Positions 1 to 5,922 of a DNA stretch of 11,706 nt are shown here, piece by piece. The notes beneath the pieces were generated by a model that did not search any database, was not told the DNA's origin, and was given only the letters and a program-made list of their open reading frames with translations. The stretch is from positions 1-11,706 of the forward strand of contig CAZNDI010000026.1 of the NCBI GenBank assembly GCA_964571805.1, read 5' to 3'. The DNA comes from JAUHWS01 sp964571805 (GTDB lineage: Bacteria > Patescibacteriota > Gracilibacteria > UM-FILTER-43-11). Position 1 is the stretch's first letter. Each line of letters opens with the position of its first letter. A program made the position numbers and the translations under genes.

Positions 1-55
1 CTTTTAGGGCTCCAGCCAAAGTCATCGTTAAAGCATTGGAATATGAGATTCCTCC
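1..55. repeat. Left arm of a 55-bp terminal inverted repeat
   Basis: Bases 1-55 are the exact reverse complement of 11652-11706. Identity stops abruptly at base 56 (AATTC here, against CGCAC in the reverse complement of the right end). The arm covers the last codons and stop of the minus-strand deacetylase reading frame. Because the ends are inverted and not direct, they do not show that the molecule is circular. Exactly 55 bases is a common assembler k-mer length, so the simplest reading is that both contig ends stop at the same graph node in opposite orientation. A real inverted repeat or a fold-back chimera are the alternatives. Confidence 0.97.
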
Positions 56-708
56 AATTCTTTTCTTTGAGCCTCAGGCGCCAGCGTTGTCAGCGAAGGG
101 TGAGTGACCGTGTGAGAAGCGATTTCCTGACCAGCGTCAGCCATTTCCTTCACCTGAGCCCAGGTCGCATAGTCAGAATCTTGATCGGGCTTACCCGAAA
201 TAATAAAGAAAACACCCTTCATGTCGTATTTTTTAAGCAAGCGAAAGGCTTCAGAATAATGATCGTCGTAGCCATCATCGAACGTCAACATCACGGCCTT
301 TTCAGGAAAAGGTAGTTCTCCATTGATCATAGGAATCAAATCGTGATACGTCAGCGTCTGAATCTTATTTTCTTTGAAATAGATCAAAAACGCCTCCAAT
401 TTTTCAGGGGAAAAAGAAAGTTTGTAACGCATTTGATCAGGGCTATCTAAAGGAATAGCTTCAATGTAATGAAGCATCAAGGTGGGAAGGTATTTTTCAA
501 AGCTCTGATTTGGGTCTTTGAGCGTCAAATTTGAAGCCGCTGGAATAGCTTCAGACGAAGGTGGTTCCGCAACACTATCCTCGAGCTCATCCACAAGGGA
601 AATCTGAACCTCAGAAGAAGCCATGCGTTCTTCCAACGAAGGCCTACTCTCACCTCCACATCCCACCAAAAAAAGAGTAAGAATGAAAATTGAGAGATAT
701 TTTTTCAT
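28..708 (-). CDS. Lipoprotein polysaccharide deacetylase (NodB-type), 3' part lost at the repeat
   Basis: This encodes a probable membrane-anchored carbohydrate esterase 4 enzyme that removes acetyl groups from cell-wall or extracellular polysaccharide. Residues 1-17 form a lipoprotein signal with lipobox LVGC (Cys17). A low-complexity linker follows to about residue 70. The NodB domain shows motif 1, LTFDDGYDDH, at 141-150, with the catalytic and metal-binding Asp pair, and motif 2, SHTVTH, at 198-203, with the metal-binding His pair. The frame then enters the 55-bp terminal repeat near residue 218 and stops after 226 residues. NodB motifs 3-5 are missing, so the product as written should be inactive. 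The sequence up to KELEE looks like a normal family member and the last residues look foreign, so the truncation probably comes from the repeat junction. Start: ATG at 708, with no Shine-Dalgarno motif. Confidence 0.85.
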   Translation of the reverse strand: MKKYLSIFILTLFLVGCGGESRPSLEERMASSEVQISLVDELEDSVAEPPSSEAIPAASNLTLKDPNQSFEKYLPTLMLHYIEAIPLDSPDQMRYKLSFSPEKLEAFLIYFKENKIQTLTYHDLIPMINGELPFPEKAVMLTFDDGYDDHYSEAFRLLKKYDMKGVFFIISGKPDQDSDYATWAQVKEMADAGQEIASHTVTHPSLTTLAPEAQRKELEESHIPML

Positions 709-720
709 ACTTAATTTAGA

Positions 721-747
721 CTTATAGGTTGATAAAAATCACAACAA
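721..747 (-). promoter_or_regulatory. Weak candidate promoter for the deacetylase gene
   Basis: On the minus strand a TATAAG (726-721) lies 12 nt before the deacetylase ATG, with a poor TTGTTG-like -35 (747-742) at a 15-bp spacing. This is weak, but it is the only recognisable candidate in the divergent spacer on this strand. Confidence 0.25.
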
Positions 748-756
748 AGGATTCCA

Positions 757-765
757 TGCTATAAT
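757..765 (+). promoter_or_regulatory. Extended -10 promoter for rluD
   Basis: TGC followed by a perfect TATAAT (760-765) makes an extended -10 element, 26 nt before the rluD ATG. No good -35 is present at 17 bp, as expected for extended -10 promoters. The -10 lies inside a small inverted repeat (GCTA-TAATT-TAGC, 758-770). Confidence 0.55.
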
Positions 766-791
766 TTAGCACACCAACCCCTCGCCTTTCT

Positions 792-1739
792 ATGAGACAT
801 TACACCATCACCCTTGAAAATTCTGGAAAACGACTCGATCAGTACCTCCACTTGGTTAAACCCGATTTAACCCGAGCCTTCCTCCAAAAACTCATCAAAG
901 AAGGCAATGTCTTTGTGGATCACAAAAAAATCACAAAAAATGGCTACAAGATTAAAGAAAATGAAGAGCTCATCGTCAACATTCCCTCCCTCAAAGAGAT
1001 CGGACTCTTGGCAGAAGACATCCCTTTGAATATTATTTATGAAGACTCAGATTTGATTGTGGTGAATAAAGCCCCAGGTATGGTCGTGCACCCCACCGAT
1101 CACGGGGCTCACGTTTCGGGAACTCTCGTCAATGCCCTGATGCATCATTGCAAAGATCTTTCCGGAATGGGGGGTGAAAAACGACCTGGCATCGTTCATC
1201 GACTGGACAAAGACACGTCTGGCCTGATAGTGGTGGCCAAGCATGATAGTGCCCATCTTTATATTTCAAAACAGATTCAAGCCCGCACAGTGACTAAAAA
1301 ATACCTCACCCTTCTTAAGGGTCATCTTTCCCCAAAAAAAGGCAGCATCGAGGCCCCCCTCATCAAATCAAGCATGGGAGGAAAACGCGACATTCAGGTT
1401 TCAGGTAAAGCCAAAGCCAAATACGCTCTGACTCACTATAAAGTTTTGGCCTATGTGGGAGATTACAGTGTGGTCGAAGTGCAAATTGTGACCGGTCGTA
1501 CCCATCAGATTCGCGTTCATTTTAAAGCGATTGGATTTCCTGTGTGTGGAGATGAAATGTACGGAGATTTAAAAACGAATGAAACATTGAAGAAGGTGGG
1601 ATTGACTCGACAATTTCTTCACGCAGCTGAATTGACCTTTAAATTGCCAAGCACTAAAAAAGCGATGAAGTTCAAAGCCCCTTTAGCTAAAGATTTGGAA
1701 GAGGTTTTGGAAAAATTAGAAAACCCAACGCATCCGTAG
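792..1739 (+). CDS. rluD: Ribosomal large-subunit pseudouridine synthase, RluD family
   Basis: This enzyme isomerises uridines to pseudouridine in RNA, in this family usually 23S rRNA. The N-terminal S4 RNA-binding domain covers about residues 12-65 (GKRLDQYLH, then a GNVFVD strand). The catalytic domain starts near residue 75 and carries the hallmark HRLDKDTSGL at 136-145, with the catalytic Asp139. GRTHQIRVHF occurs further on. At 315 residues it is full length for RluD-type proteins. The start at 792 puts the S4 domain at the expected distance and follows an extended -10 promoter; no Shine-Dalgarno motif is present. The last codons and the TAG stop lie inside a perfect 38-bp palindrome (1731-1768), which may form the mRNA 3' end. 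RluA/RluC-like specificity cannot be excluded from sequence alone. Confidence 0.9.
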   Translation: MRHYTITLENSGKRLDQYLHLVKPDLTRAFLQKLIKEGNVFVDHKKITKNGYKIKENEELIVNIPSLKEIGLLAEDIPLNIIYEDSDLIVVNKAPGMVVHPTDHGAHVSGTLVNALMHHCKDLSGMGGEKRPGIVHRLDKDTSGLIVVAKHDSAHLYISKQIQARTVTKKYLTLLKGHLSPKKGSIEAPLIKSSMGGKRDIQVSGKAKAKYALTHYKVLAYVGDYSVVEVQIVTGRTHQIRVHFKAIGFPVCGDEMYGDLKTNETLKKVGLTRQFLHAAELTFKLPSTKKAMKFKAPLAKDLEEVLEKLENPTHP

Positions 1740-1768
1740 GCACGCGATTAATCGCGTGCCTACGGATG
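1731..1768. repeat. Perfect 38-bp REP-type palindrome over the rluD stop
   Basis: All 19 base pairs match, with the centre between 1749 and 1750. The inner 28 bp (1736-1763, arm GTAGGCACGCGATT) are identical to the core of the palindrome inside the neighbouring RAYT gene (2072-2099). The outer flanks differ between the copies (CATCC/GGATG here) yet stay self-complementary, which suggests that the hairpin is what is kept. It lies between the convergent rluD and RAYT genes and includes the rluD stop codon. No T-tract follows, so it is not a classical terminator, but it could protect or define a 3' end. Confidence 0.9.
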
Positions 1769-1815
1769 ATCCAATTGAAATTTTAGAGGCTTGATGAGTT
1801 TAGGGGTTTCTAGAT

Positions 1816-2361
1816 CTAGAAATCACAATAATCATCATCCTGCTTCAATTCCCATTTTAGGGGGTTGTTTCTAATGTATTTCCTAATCCTAGTCAATTCT
1901 GTCTCATTTCTAATGACATGATCATAAAAGCGGGGTTGCCAAGAAAAATCGGCAATTGATTTTTTTCGAATTTCAAATGTAATCCGTGCCTTAAAAGAAC
2001 GAATGATTTCACCCAATGTTCCTTTACCCATTGGATTATATATACCTGTTGCCCCACCATTAGCCTTTCCTGTAGGCACGCGATTAATCGCGTGCCTACA
2101 GGAAATAAATAAAATAGCATGAATATGGTTAGGCATGACAATAAATTCGTCTAAAATGACCTCATTAAAATAGCTAGGTAGCTCTGTCCAAACTTGATGA
2201 GCCACTAGCCCAACTTCATTCAACCCCATTATACCCCCTCTAATTTTACCAAAATAATCTTCTCGATTTTTAGTGCAAATTGTCACAAAATAAGCTCCCT
2301 CAGAAGAATAATCGTAATGAGGTAGGCGGTATTGCCTCTGATCACCAAATGCTTTAAACAC
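1816..2361 (-). CDS. REP-associated tyrosine transposase (RAYT, Y1/TnpA-REP family)
   Basis: This is a single-domain HUH endonuclease of the IS200-like group that nicks single-stranded REP hairpins and is thought to mobilise or maintain them. Numbered from the upstream TTG at 2379, the family features are YDYSSEGAYFVTICTKNRE near residue 22, the HUH motif MPNHIHAIL with His85 and His87, FYDHVIRNE near 151, and the probable nucleophile Tyr168 in IRKYIRNNP. The length suits RAYTs. I prefer GTG at 2361, because AAGGGA lies 7 nt upstream; this is the only Shine-Dalgarno-like site in the window and may hint at foreign origin. TTG at 2379 would add six residues. The gene follows rplU by about 40 nt on the same strand. 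A full REP palindrome is translated inside it just after the HUH motif (residues 92-105). It appears intact. Confidence 0.88.
   Translation of the reverse strand: MFKAFGDQRQYRLPHYDYSSEGAYFVTICTKNREDYFGKIRGGIMGLNEVGLVAHQVWTELPSYFNEVILDEFIVMPNHIHAILFISCRHAINRVPTGKANGGATGIYNPMGKGTLGEIIRSFKARITFEIRKKSIADFSWQPRFYDHVIRNETELTRIRKYIRNNPLKWELKQDDDYCDF
2066..2105. repeat. Perfect 40-bp REP palindrome inside the RAYT coding region
   Basis: All 20 base pairs match, with the centre between 2085 and 2086. The 28-bp core (2072-2099) is identical to that at 1736-1763, and the flanks TTTCCT/AGGAAA are unique to this copy. On the minus strand it is read in frame as ISCRHAINRVPTGK, a region of RAYTs that varies between HUH and the LGEIIRSFK helix. 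The transposase therefore carries its presumed substrate in its own gene and mRNA. Confidence 0.92.
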
Positions 2362-2399
2362 AAAATATTCCCTTAACAACTAAATTCATCCAAAAACTA

Positions 2400-2711
2400 T
2401 TAATTCACCGCTAACACCTCAACCAAAGAATAGGCTTGGCGATGCCCCTGAGTTCGTTCATACCTCTTTTTAGACTTCTTTTTAAAGATGCGAATCTTAG
2501 CTGCCTTGCCATGCTCTTTTAAAAGGAGTTCGACTGAGGCACCATTGATCATAGGCATGCCAATGTCTGTTTTTTTATCATCAGAACGAAGAAGTACTTG
2601 GTCAATCTTAATTTTATCCCCTTCTAGATTATCCTTAAGCTTTGGAACCTCAAGGGTATCCCCTTTGGAAACTTTGAATTGTTTTCCGGCGATTTCGACG
2701 ATGGCAAACAT
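2400..2711 (-). CDS. rplU: 50S ribosomal protein L21
   Basis: L21 is a structural protein of the large ribosomal subunit that binds 23S rRNA. The 103-residue product is full length. It starts with MFAIVEIAGKQFKVSKGD, the typical L21 opening, and contains the C-terminal signature KKRYERTQGHRQAYS. The ATG at 2711 is the only sensible start; its leader is AT-rich (repeated AAATTTTA) without a Shine-Dalgarno motif. The usual partner rpmA (L27) is not next to it: the RAYT gene follows instead. Upstream on the same strand is csaB, separated by a 69-nt spacer holding a REP-like hairpin. The gene is probably co-transcribed with csaB and rplS. Confidence 0.97.
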   Translation of the reverse strand: MFAIVEIAGKQFKVSKGDTLEVPKLKDNLEGDKIKIDQVLLRSDDKKTDIGMPMINGASVELLLKEHGKAAKIRIFKKKSKKRYERTQGHRQAYSLVEVLAVN

Positions 2712-2746
2712 GGTGATTCTAAATTTTAAATTTTAAATGTCGTGTT

Positions 2747-2773
2747 TAGGCCCGCAAATTAATCACGGGCCTA
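2747..2773. repeat. Imperfect REP-like hairpin between csaB and rplU
   Basis: TAGGCCCG (2747-2754) pairs with CGGGCCTA (2766-2773) over 8 bp around an AT-rich loop containing ATTAATC. It resembles the REP core of the two perfect copies (TAGGCNCG, ATTAAT, the complementary arm) with substitutions in both arms. In the mRNA this hairpin would lie 36 nt before the rplU start and just after the csaB stop, so it could affect mRNA processing or stability. Confidence 0.7.
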
Positions 2774-2780
2774 CAGACTA

Positions 2781-3875
2781 TCACTGGAAATTCTTGGGGT
2801 CAAATGTTTTTAAAAATTCTCGAAGGACTTCTGCTCCCTCTTCAGCTCGTTCGGAGAGATTTTTAGCCAAGACCTTTTGATAAACGATAGTATTGTTGTA
2901 ACCAATGGAAAGGGCTTTAAAGTTTTCTTTCAACTCAGTCAGACTGAGTTTTTCTATTGGAATGATTTGTTTCTCCAAAGGTGTTCCCAAGAATAATGAA
3001 GTGGTTTTAGTGGTATAACTGAGGGGAATAAGGGGGGTATGGGTGAGGAGCGAGGCAATCATAAAGTGATAGCGCATGCCAATGGCAAATTCAGCTTTTT
3101 CCACTTGCTCTAAAAGTTCAGAAAAATTTTTGGGCAAATAAATACGACCTCCCACTCGACGGATGAGGGGTTTGATGATTTTTAGATCGCTCTCTTTTTC
3201 GGCTTGCATACAGACAAAAACAAATTCAGCTTCTCGTTCGGCTTTGAGGTAGGCCAAAAATTCTCCGAAAAAATGGATGATTTTTGGGTCTTTATTGAGC
3301 CAGGGTCGGAGAGAGATCATGAACAACTTTTTTGTTCTAAAATCAGCCTTTTCCGGTTTTGGATTCAAAAAAACAGGGTCAGCCACCACCCTAACATCCT
3401 TTTTTATCCCAATGCGCTTGAGACATTCAGCAGATTCAAGGTCTCGCACCGTAATGACGTTTGCATGGCGATATGAAATGCGCGTGAGCCATCTTCCCAA
3501 AATTGTTTCTAGGGGGCCAACGCCCGTGGCGTAAATAAAAAGGGGCTTTTTTAATCGACGCACCCAAAATAATTGCCAGGCCCACAAAAAACAGGCGTAA
3601 AGGCGTTTATCTTGAAACAAACCTCCGCCCCCCAAAATAACAACGTCTACTTTTTTGAGGGCTTCAAGAGAGGGTTTGAATTTATACTTAAAAAAAGACC
3701 TTACACCAAGGGGAAATAAGGCGACGCTTGTCGTGTTTGAAGTGGACTCCCATGCTTCGGGATGGGCGGAAAAAATAGTGACCTGGTGCCCCGAGACAAT
3801 CTTCAAAATGGCAGTCAAAATGGCATCGTCACCGCTATTTGTAGCCCCATAGTTACCGATGACCCCGATCTTCAT
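2781..3875 (-). CDS. csaB: CsaB-type polysaccharide pyruvyl transferase
   Basis: Members of this family transfer a pyruvyl group from phosphoenolpyruvate to a sugar of a cell-wall polymer; CsaB does so on secondary cell-wall polysaccharide, which then anchors SLH-domain S-layer proteins. The 364 residues form two Rossmann-like halves. The first starts with GNYGATNSGDDAIL (7-20), where the glycine-rich loop is characteristic, and has LGGGGLFQD at 81-89. The second ends in the conserved GMRYH at 266-270. No signal peptide is seen, in keeping with a cytoplasmic enzyme. The ATG at 3875 begins the first beta strand directly. It sits between rplS (47 nt upstream) and rplU, an unusual place for an envelope gene, and is probably co-transcribed with both. 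It ends in TGA. The family is clear; the substrate is inferred. Confidence 0.88.
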   Translation of the reverse strand: MKIGVIGNYGATNSGDDAILTAILKIVSGHQVTIFSAHPEAWESTSNTTSVALFPLGVRSFFKYKFKPSLEALKKVDVVILGGGGLFQDKRLYACFLWAWQLFWVRRLKKPLFIYATGVGPLETILGRWLTRISYRHANVITVRDLESAECLKRIGIKKDVRVVADPVFLNPKPEKADFRTKKLFMISLRPWLNKDPKIIHFFGEFLAYLKAEREAEFVFVCMQAEKESDLKIIKPLIRRVGGRIYLPKNFSELLEQVEKAEFAIGMRYHFMIASLLTHTPLIPLSYTTKTTSLFLGTPLEKQIIPIEKLSLTELKENFKALSIGYNNTIVYQKVLAKNLSERAEEGAEVLREFLKTFDPKNFQ

Positions 3876-3922
3876 GGACTAAAAGGACTAGAAACTAGGA
3901 GCAAATAAAATTTCATTTTGGA

Positions 3923-4537
3923 TCAGCCCTTCTTTTCCTCAGTCTCTTCCTCGACCTTAGCCTCTTCAGGTTGAACTTCTGCCATCGCAGGCTCGCTCTC
4001 AGGTTTCACTTCAGCCACTGCTTCTTCCTGAGCTTCCTGAGCTTCCTGCTTCATCTCTGGAGCTTCATCTTGAGTAATAACTTCCACTTTTTCTGCTTTA
4101 ACCCCTTCCTTTTCTGCCTTTTCTTGCTCCTTCACCGCTTCTGCATAAAGCGCTTCCATTTTTACTTCCTCAGCAGCTCGTTCCTCATCGGTAACTTGCT
4201 TTTCAGAAAGGCGAGCGGACTTACCAAAGCGATCTCTCATATAATAGAGTTTTTCTCGTCTTACTTTGGCTTTTTTGACCACGTGAATCTTGGTGATGGT
4301 GGGAGAATGAAAGGGGAAAACTTTTTCCACTCCAATTCCTTCTACAATTTTTCGAACTGTAAATGTCTTTTCTACGCCCGCTCCGTGGCCCACTTTGATA
4401 ACAAGGCCTTCGAAATTCTGAATCCGCTCCTTCGCTCCTTCAGTCACCCTTTGGCTTACACGAACTGTAAAACCTGTTTTAACTTCAGGCACTTTTTTTA
4501 GATCCTTGGATTGGAGCTTGGCAATGATAGGGTGCAT
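3923..4537 (-). CDS. rplS: 50S ribosomal protein L19 with a long acidic C-terminal tail
   Basis: L19 lies at the interface of the 30S and 50S subunits. Residues 1-113 are a normal L19: GFTVRVSQRVTEGAKERIQNFEGLVI, then TFTVRKIVEGIGVEKVFPFHSPTI and KVRREKLYYMR. Typical L19 proteins stop near residue 115, but this one continues to 204. The extra 90 residues are almost only Glu, Ala, Lys, Val, Pro and Gln, with near-repeats such as EAQEAQEEA, and are probably disordered or partly helical. The coding frame is open throughout and ends in TGA, so the tail appears genuine. The gene is first in the minus-strand cluster and has its own promoter (4599-4571). Start: ATG at 4537, AT-rich leader, no Shine-Dalgarno motif. 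Confidence 0.95.
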   Translation of the reverse strand: MHPIIAKLQSKDLKKVPEVKTGFTVRVSQRVTEGAKERIQNFEGLVIKVGHGAGVEKTFTVRKIVEGIGVEKVFPFHSPTITKIHVVKKAKVRREKLYYMRDRFGKSARLSEKQVTDEERAAEEVKMEALYAEAVKEQEKAEKEGVKAEKVEVITQDEAPEMKQEAQEAQEEAVAEVKPESEPAMAEVQPEEAKVEEETEEKKG

Positions 4538-4570
4538 TCTTAATTTTTAATTGTAAAAACGAGCTCGTGT

Positions 4571-4599
4571 ATTTTAGAGGTCTTTTTTTTAGATTGCAA
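4571..4599 (-). promoter_or_regulatory. Promoter of rplS and probably the rplS-csaB-rplU cluster
   Basis: On the minus strand TTGCAA (4599-4594) and TAAAAT (4576-4571) are separated by exactly 17 bp, a good sigma70-type arrangement. Transcription would start near 4564, giving a leader of about 27 nt. A small perfect palindrome, ACGAGCTCGT (4559-4568), lies at the predicted start point. Confidence 0.6.
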
Positions 4600-4610
4600 G
4601 AGATTTCACC

Positions 4611-5183
4611 CTAAGCAAGCTTCTCCAGTTCTTTTTTTAGCTTATTGATGAGAACAATATTTTTTTCACCCGTCAGAATCTCTCGAACAAATTTATCTTT
4701 ACATTCAATGCGATACAAAAAATCTTTGGTAGAAATGATGGTGAATTTGAGGTCTTTTTTATCTTCGGAGGATTTATCCAAATAGGTCTGAAGCTTATTT
4801 TTATCGACCTCGCCTACCAATAAAAGATCAACGGAGGTTTCCACTCCAACAAAAACACCCGAAATCATCAAAAAATCAACCTCCCCCATCTTAGAAATCG
4901 CTCGTGCCATCTGCTCATCATTGGTACTGGCCTTGATGAACATGTCTCGCAACTCCGTGTAAATGAGGAAGTCTTTGTTGACCAAATAATATTTTTTTCG
5001 ATTCCTGAGGCGACTCTTTAATAAACCAATCTTTTTGAGATTGTCCAGCTCACGACGAATGGAATTGATTTGCTCATCTAATTTGCGGGTCAACTCTCGA
5101 ATGAAAAATTCTTCATCGGGATTGAGGAGGAAGGCCTTTAGGATTTTCACTCGAGCGTTGGAACTGAAGAGTTGTTTTAGCAT
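4611..5183 (-). CDS. Winged-helix regulator with a degenerate nucleotidyltransferase-like domain
   Basis: The 190-residue product has an N-terminal winged helix-turn-helix (about 7-70): NARVKILKAFLL, then FFIRELTRKLDEQINSIRRELDNLKKIGLL and the wing KYYLVNK. The second half (about 100-175) resembles a minimal nucleotidyltransferase fold around GVFVGVETSVDLLLVGEVDKNKL (109-131). The usual GS-x-ARG-x(n)-SDIDL metal-binding pattern is mostly lost, with a single VDLLLVG core, so catalysis is doubtful. Such proteins are annotated as transcriptional regulators in candidate phyla; the target is unknown. The frame extends upstream to 5249, but I choose ATG 5183, because a TATAAT lies just before it and the family begins at MLKQLFSS. 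The mRNA may be leaderless. It lies upstream of rplS on the same strand with a 73-nt spacer. Confidence 0.72.
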   Translation of the reverse strand: MLKQLFSSNARVKILKAFLLNPDEEFFIRELTRKLDEQINSIRRELDNLKKIGLLKSRLRNRKKYYLVNKDFLIYTELRDMFIKASTNDEQMARAISKMGEVDFLMISGVFVGVETSVDLLLVGEVDKNKLQTYLDKSSEDKKDLKFTIISTKDFLYRIECKDKFVREILTGEKNIVLINKLKKELEKLA

Positions 5184-5520
5184 GGACAATAAATTATAAA
5201 ACGCAAAAAAAATAATGAAACAATATTTTCTCACCCACTCGCTTCCCATTTATTTTTATTGTTCCTTTTTACTTGTGTTTTTCCTGTCCGATTTTTCTAT
5301 ATGAATTTTGATCTCTAAAACTGTGCACATAATTTATACAGAGAGAACATTGATGAGGCAAGTAAAAAGTTAGGCTATAATTGTTCTGTTTTTAGAGGGA
5401 TAATGATTAAGGATTTATTTAAGCCATTAAAAGTGTTTGACAAAATAAAAATATATATCAAAATAAGAACTCATTTTTTACTCATGGGTACGAATTTTAT
5501 ACTCAATGATTCAACTCACT
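5184..5520. other. 337-bp AT-rich spacer without a supported gene
   Basis: Apart from the winged-helix promoter at its left edge, this spacer holds a plus-strand TATAAT (5376-5381), an isolated TTGACA (5437-5442) without a good partner, and a 46-codon plus-strand frame from ATG 5403 to 5543. That frame is preceded by AGAGGGAT but overlaps the 3' end of the opposite gene. I recognise neither an RNA gene nor a clear terminator hairpin. Confidence 0.5.
5193..5198 (-). promoter_or_regulatory. -10 element for the winged-helix gene, probably leaderless
   Basis: A perfect TATAAT reads 5198-5193 on the minus strand, only 9 nt before the ATG at 5183. Transcription would start at or within a few bases of the start codon. 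The -35 is weak (TTTCAT-like at 5220-5215, 16-bp spacing). Its position rejects the longer start at 5249. Confidence 0.5.
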
Positions 5521-5790
5521 TTATTCCTCTTCAATTTTGGTGCTGATTTTTTCTGGAGGAACCGTAGGAGGAGCATCCTCTTCATCCTCGACTTCGGGCA
5601 AGGGCATTTTCCAATAAAGGACTGCAAGCCCTCCAAAAACTGCGCCTATTCCGGCCACTTGAAGAAAGACCAAAGTGACAGAGCCACTAGAAAGTAGGTA
5701 TAGGCTACAAGTAGACCCCAGTTGGGCAAAGGCCATGATCAAAATCAGGATTCCGACGACAATGGAACTGACCAGGTAAAATTTTCGCAT
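5521..5790 (-). CDS. Small two-helix membrane protein, function unknown
   Basis: The 89-residue product has two hydrophobic segments (about 5-23 and 36-60) separated by a short loop with one Cys (GSTCSL). A strongly acidic, proline-containing tail (LPEVEDEEDAPPTVPPEK, then KIEEE) is probably cytoplasmic or disordered. I do not recognise the family. An upstream in-frame ATG at 5826 would add 12 residues, but the promoter TTGTAA-17-TATATT (5845-5817) places the -10 over those codons, so ATG 5790 is the likely start. The leader is A-rich with no Shine-Dalgarno motif. It is divergent from the thioredoxin/DipZ genes, and a shared role is possible but not shown. Confidence 0.6.
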   Translation of the reverse strand: MRKFYLVSSIVVGILILIMAFAQLGSTCSLYLLSSGSVTLVFLQVAGIGAVFGGLAVLYWKMPLPEVEDEEDAPPTVPPEKISTKIEEE

Positions 5791-5816
5791 TATTTTTTGT
5801 TTTTGTATGCGATCTA

Positions 5817-5845
5817 AATATACCATAGTTTAGCTTAAATTACAA
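5817..5845 (-). promoter_or_regulatory. Promoter of the small membrane protein gene
   Basis: TTGTAA (5845-5840) and TATATT (5822-5817) lie on the minus strand with an exact 17-bp spacer. Transcription would start near 5810, downstream of the ATG at 5826 and 20 nt before the ATG at 5790, so this site decides the start codon. Confidence 0.55.
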
Positions 5846-5885
5846 GAAAAGGTTCATAAAAATTTGCTTTTTGGCAATAGAAATA

Positions 5886-5894
5886 TGCTAGAAT
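5886..5894 (+). promoter_or_regulatory. Extended -10 promoter for the lipoprotein thioredoxin
   Basis: TGC followed by TAGAAT (5889-5894) forms an extended -10 element 28 nt before the ATG at 5923. A TTGCTT at 5864-5869 is a possible but loosely spaced (19 bp) -35. Confidence 0.45.
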
Positions 5895-5922
5895 GAATTC
5901 AAAATTTTAACATAAATAAATA

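Noticed and set aside
1731..1768. Classical rho-independent terminator for rluD
   Set aside because: The stem is strong but perfectly palindromic with no T-tract on either side.
1893..2141. A second minus-strand frame inside the RAYT gene, as evidence of a frameshift
   Set aside because: The main RAYT frame carries both the HUH motif and the catalytic Tyr without interruption, so the other frame is a shadow.
1731..2773. A CRISPR array, from three similar repeats
   Set aside because: The copies are irregularly spaced, self-palindromic, lie in and around genes, and accompany a RAYT gene. This is REP behaviour.
3923..3925. UGA recoding (Gracilibacteria-type code)
   Set aside because: rplS and csaB both end properly at TGA, and no conserved gene needs read-through.
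3971..4501. Plus-strand open frame of 176 codons opposite rplS
   Set aside because: The Phe/Ser/His-rich product is the mirror of the Glu/Lys-rich L19 frame and has no promoter or family resemblance.
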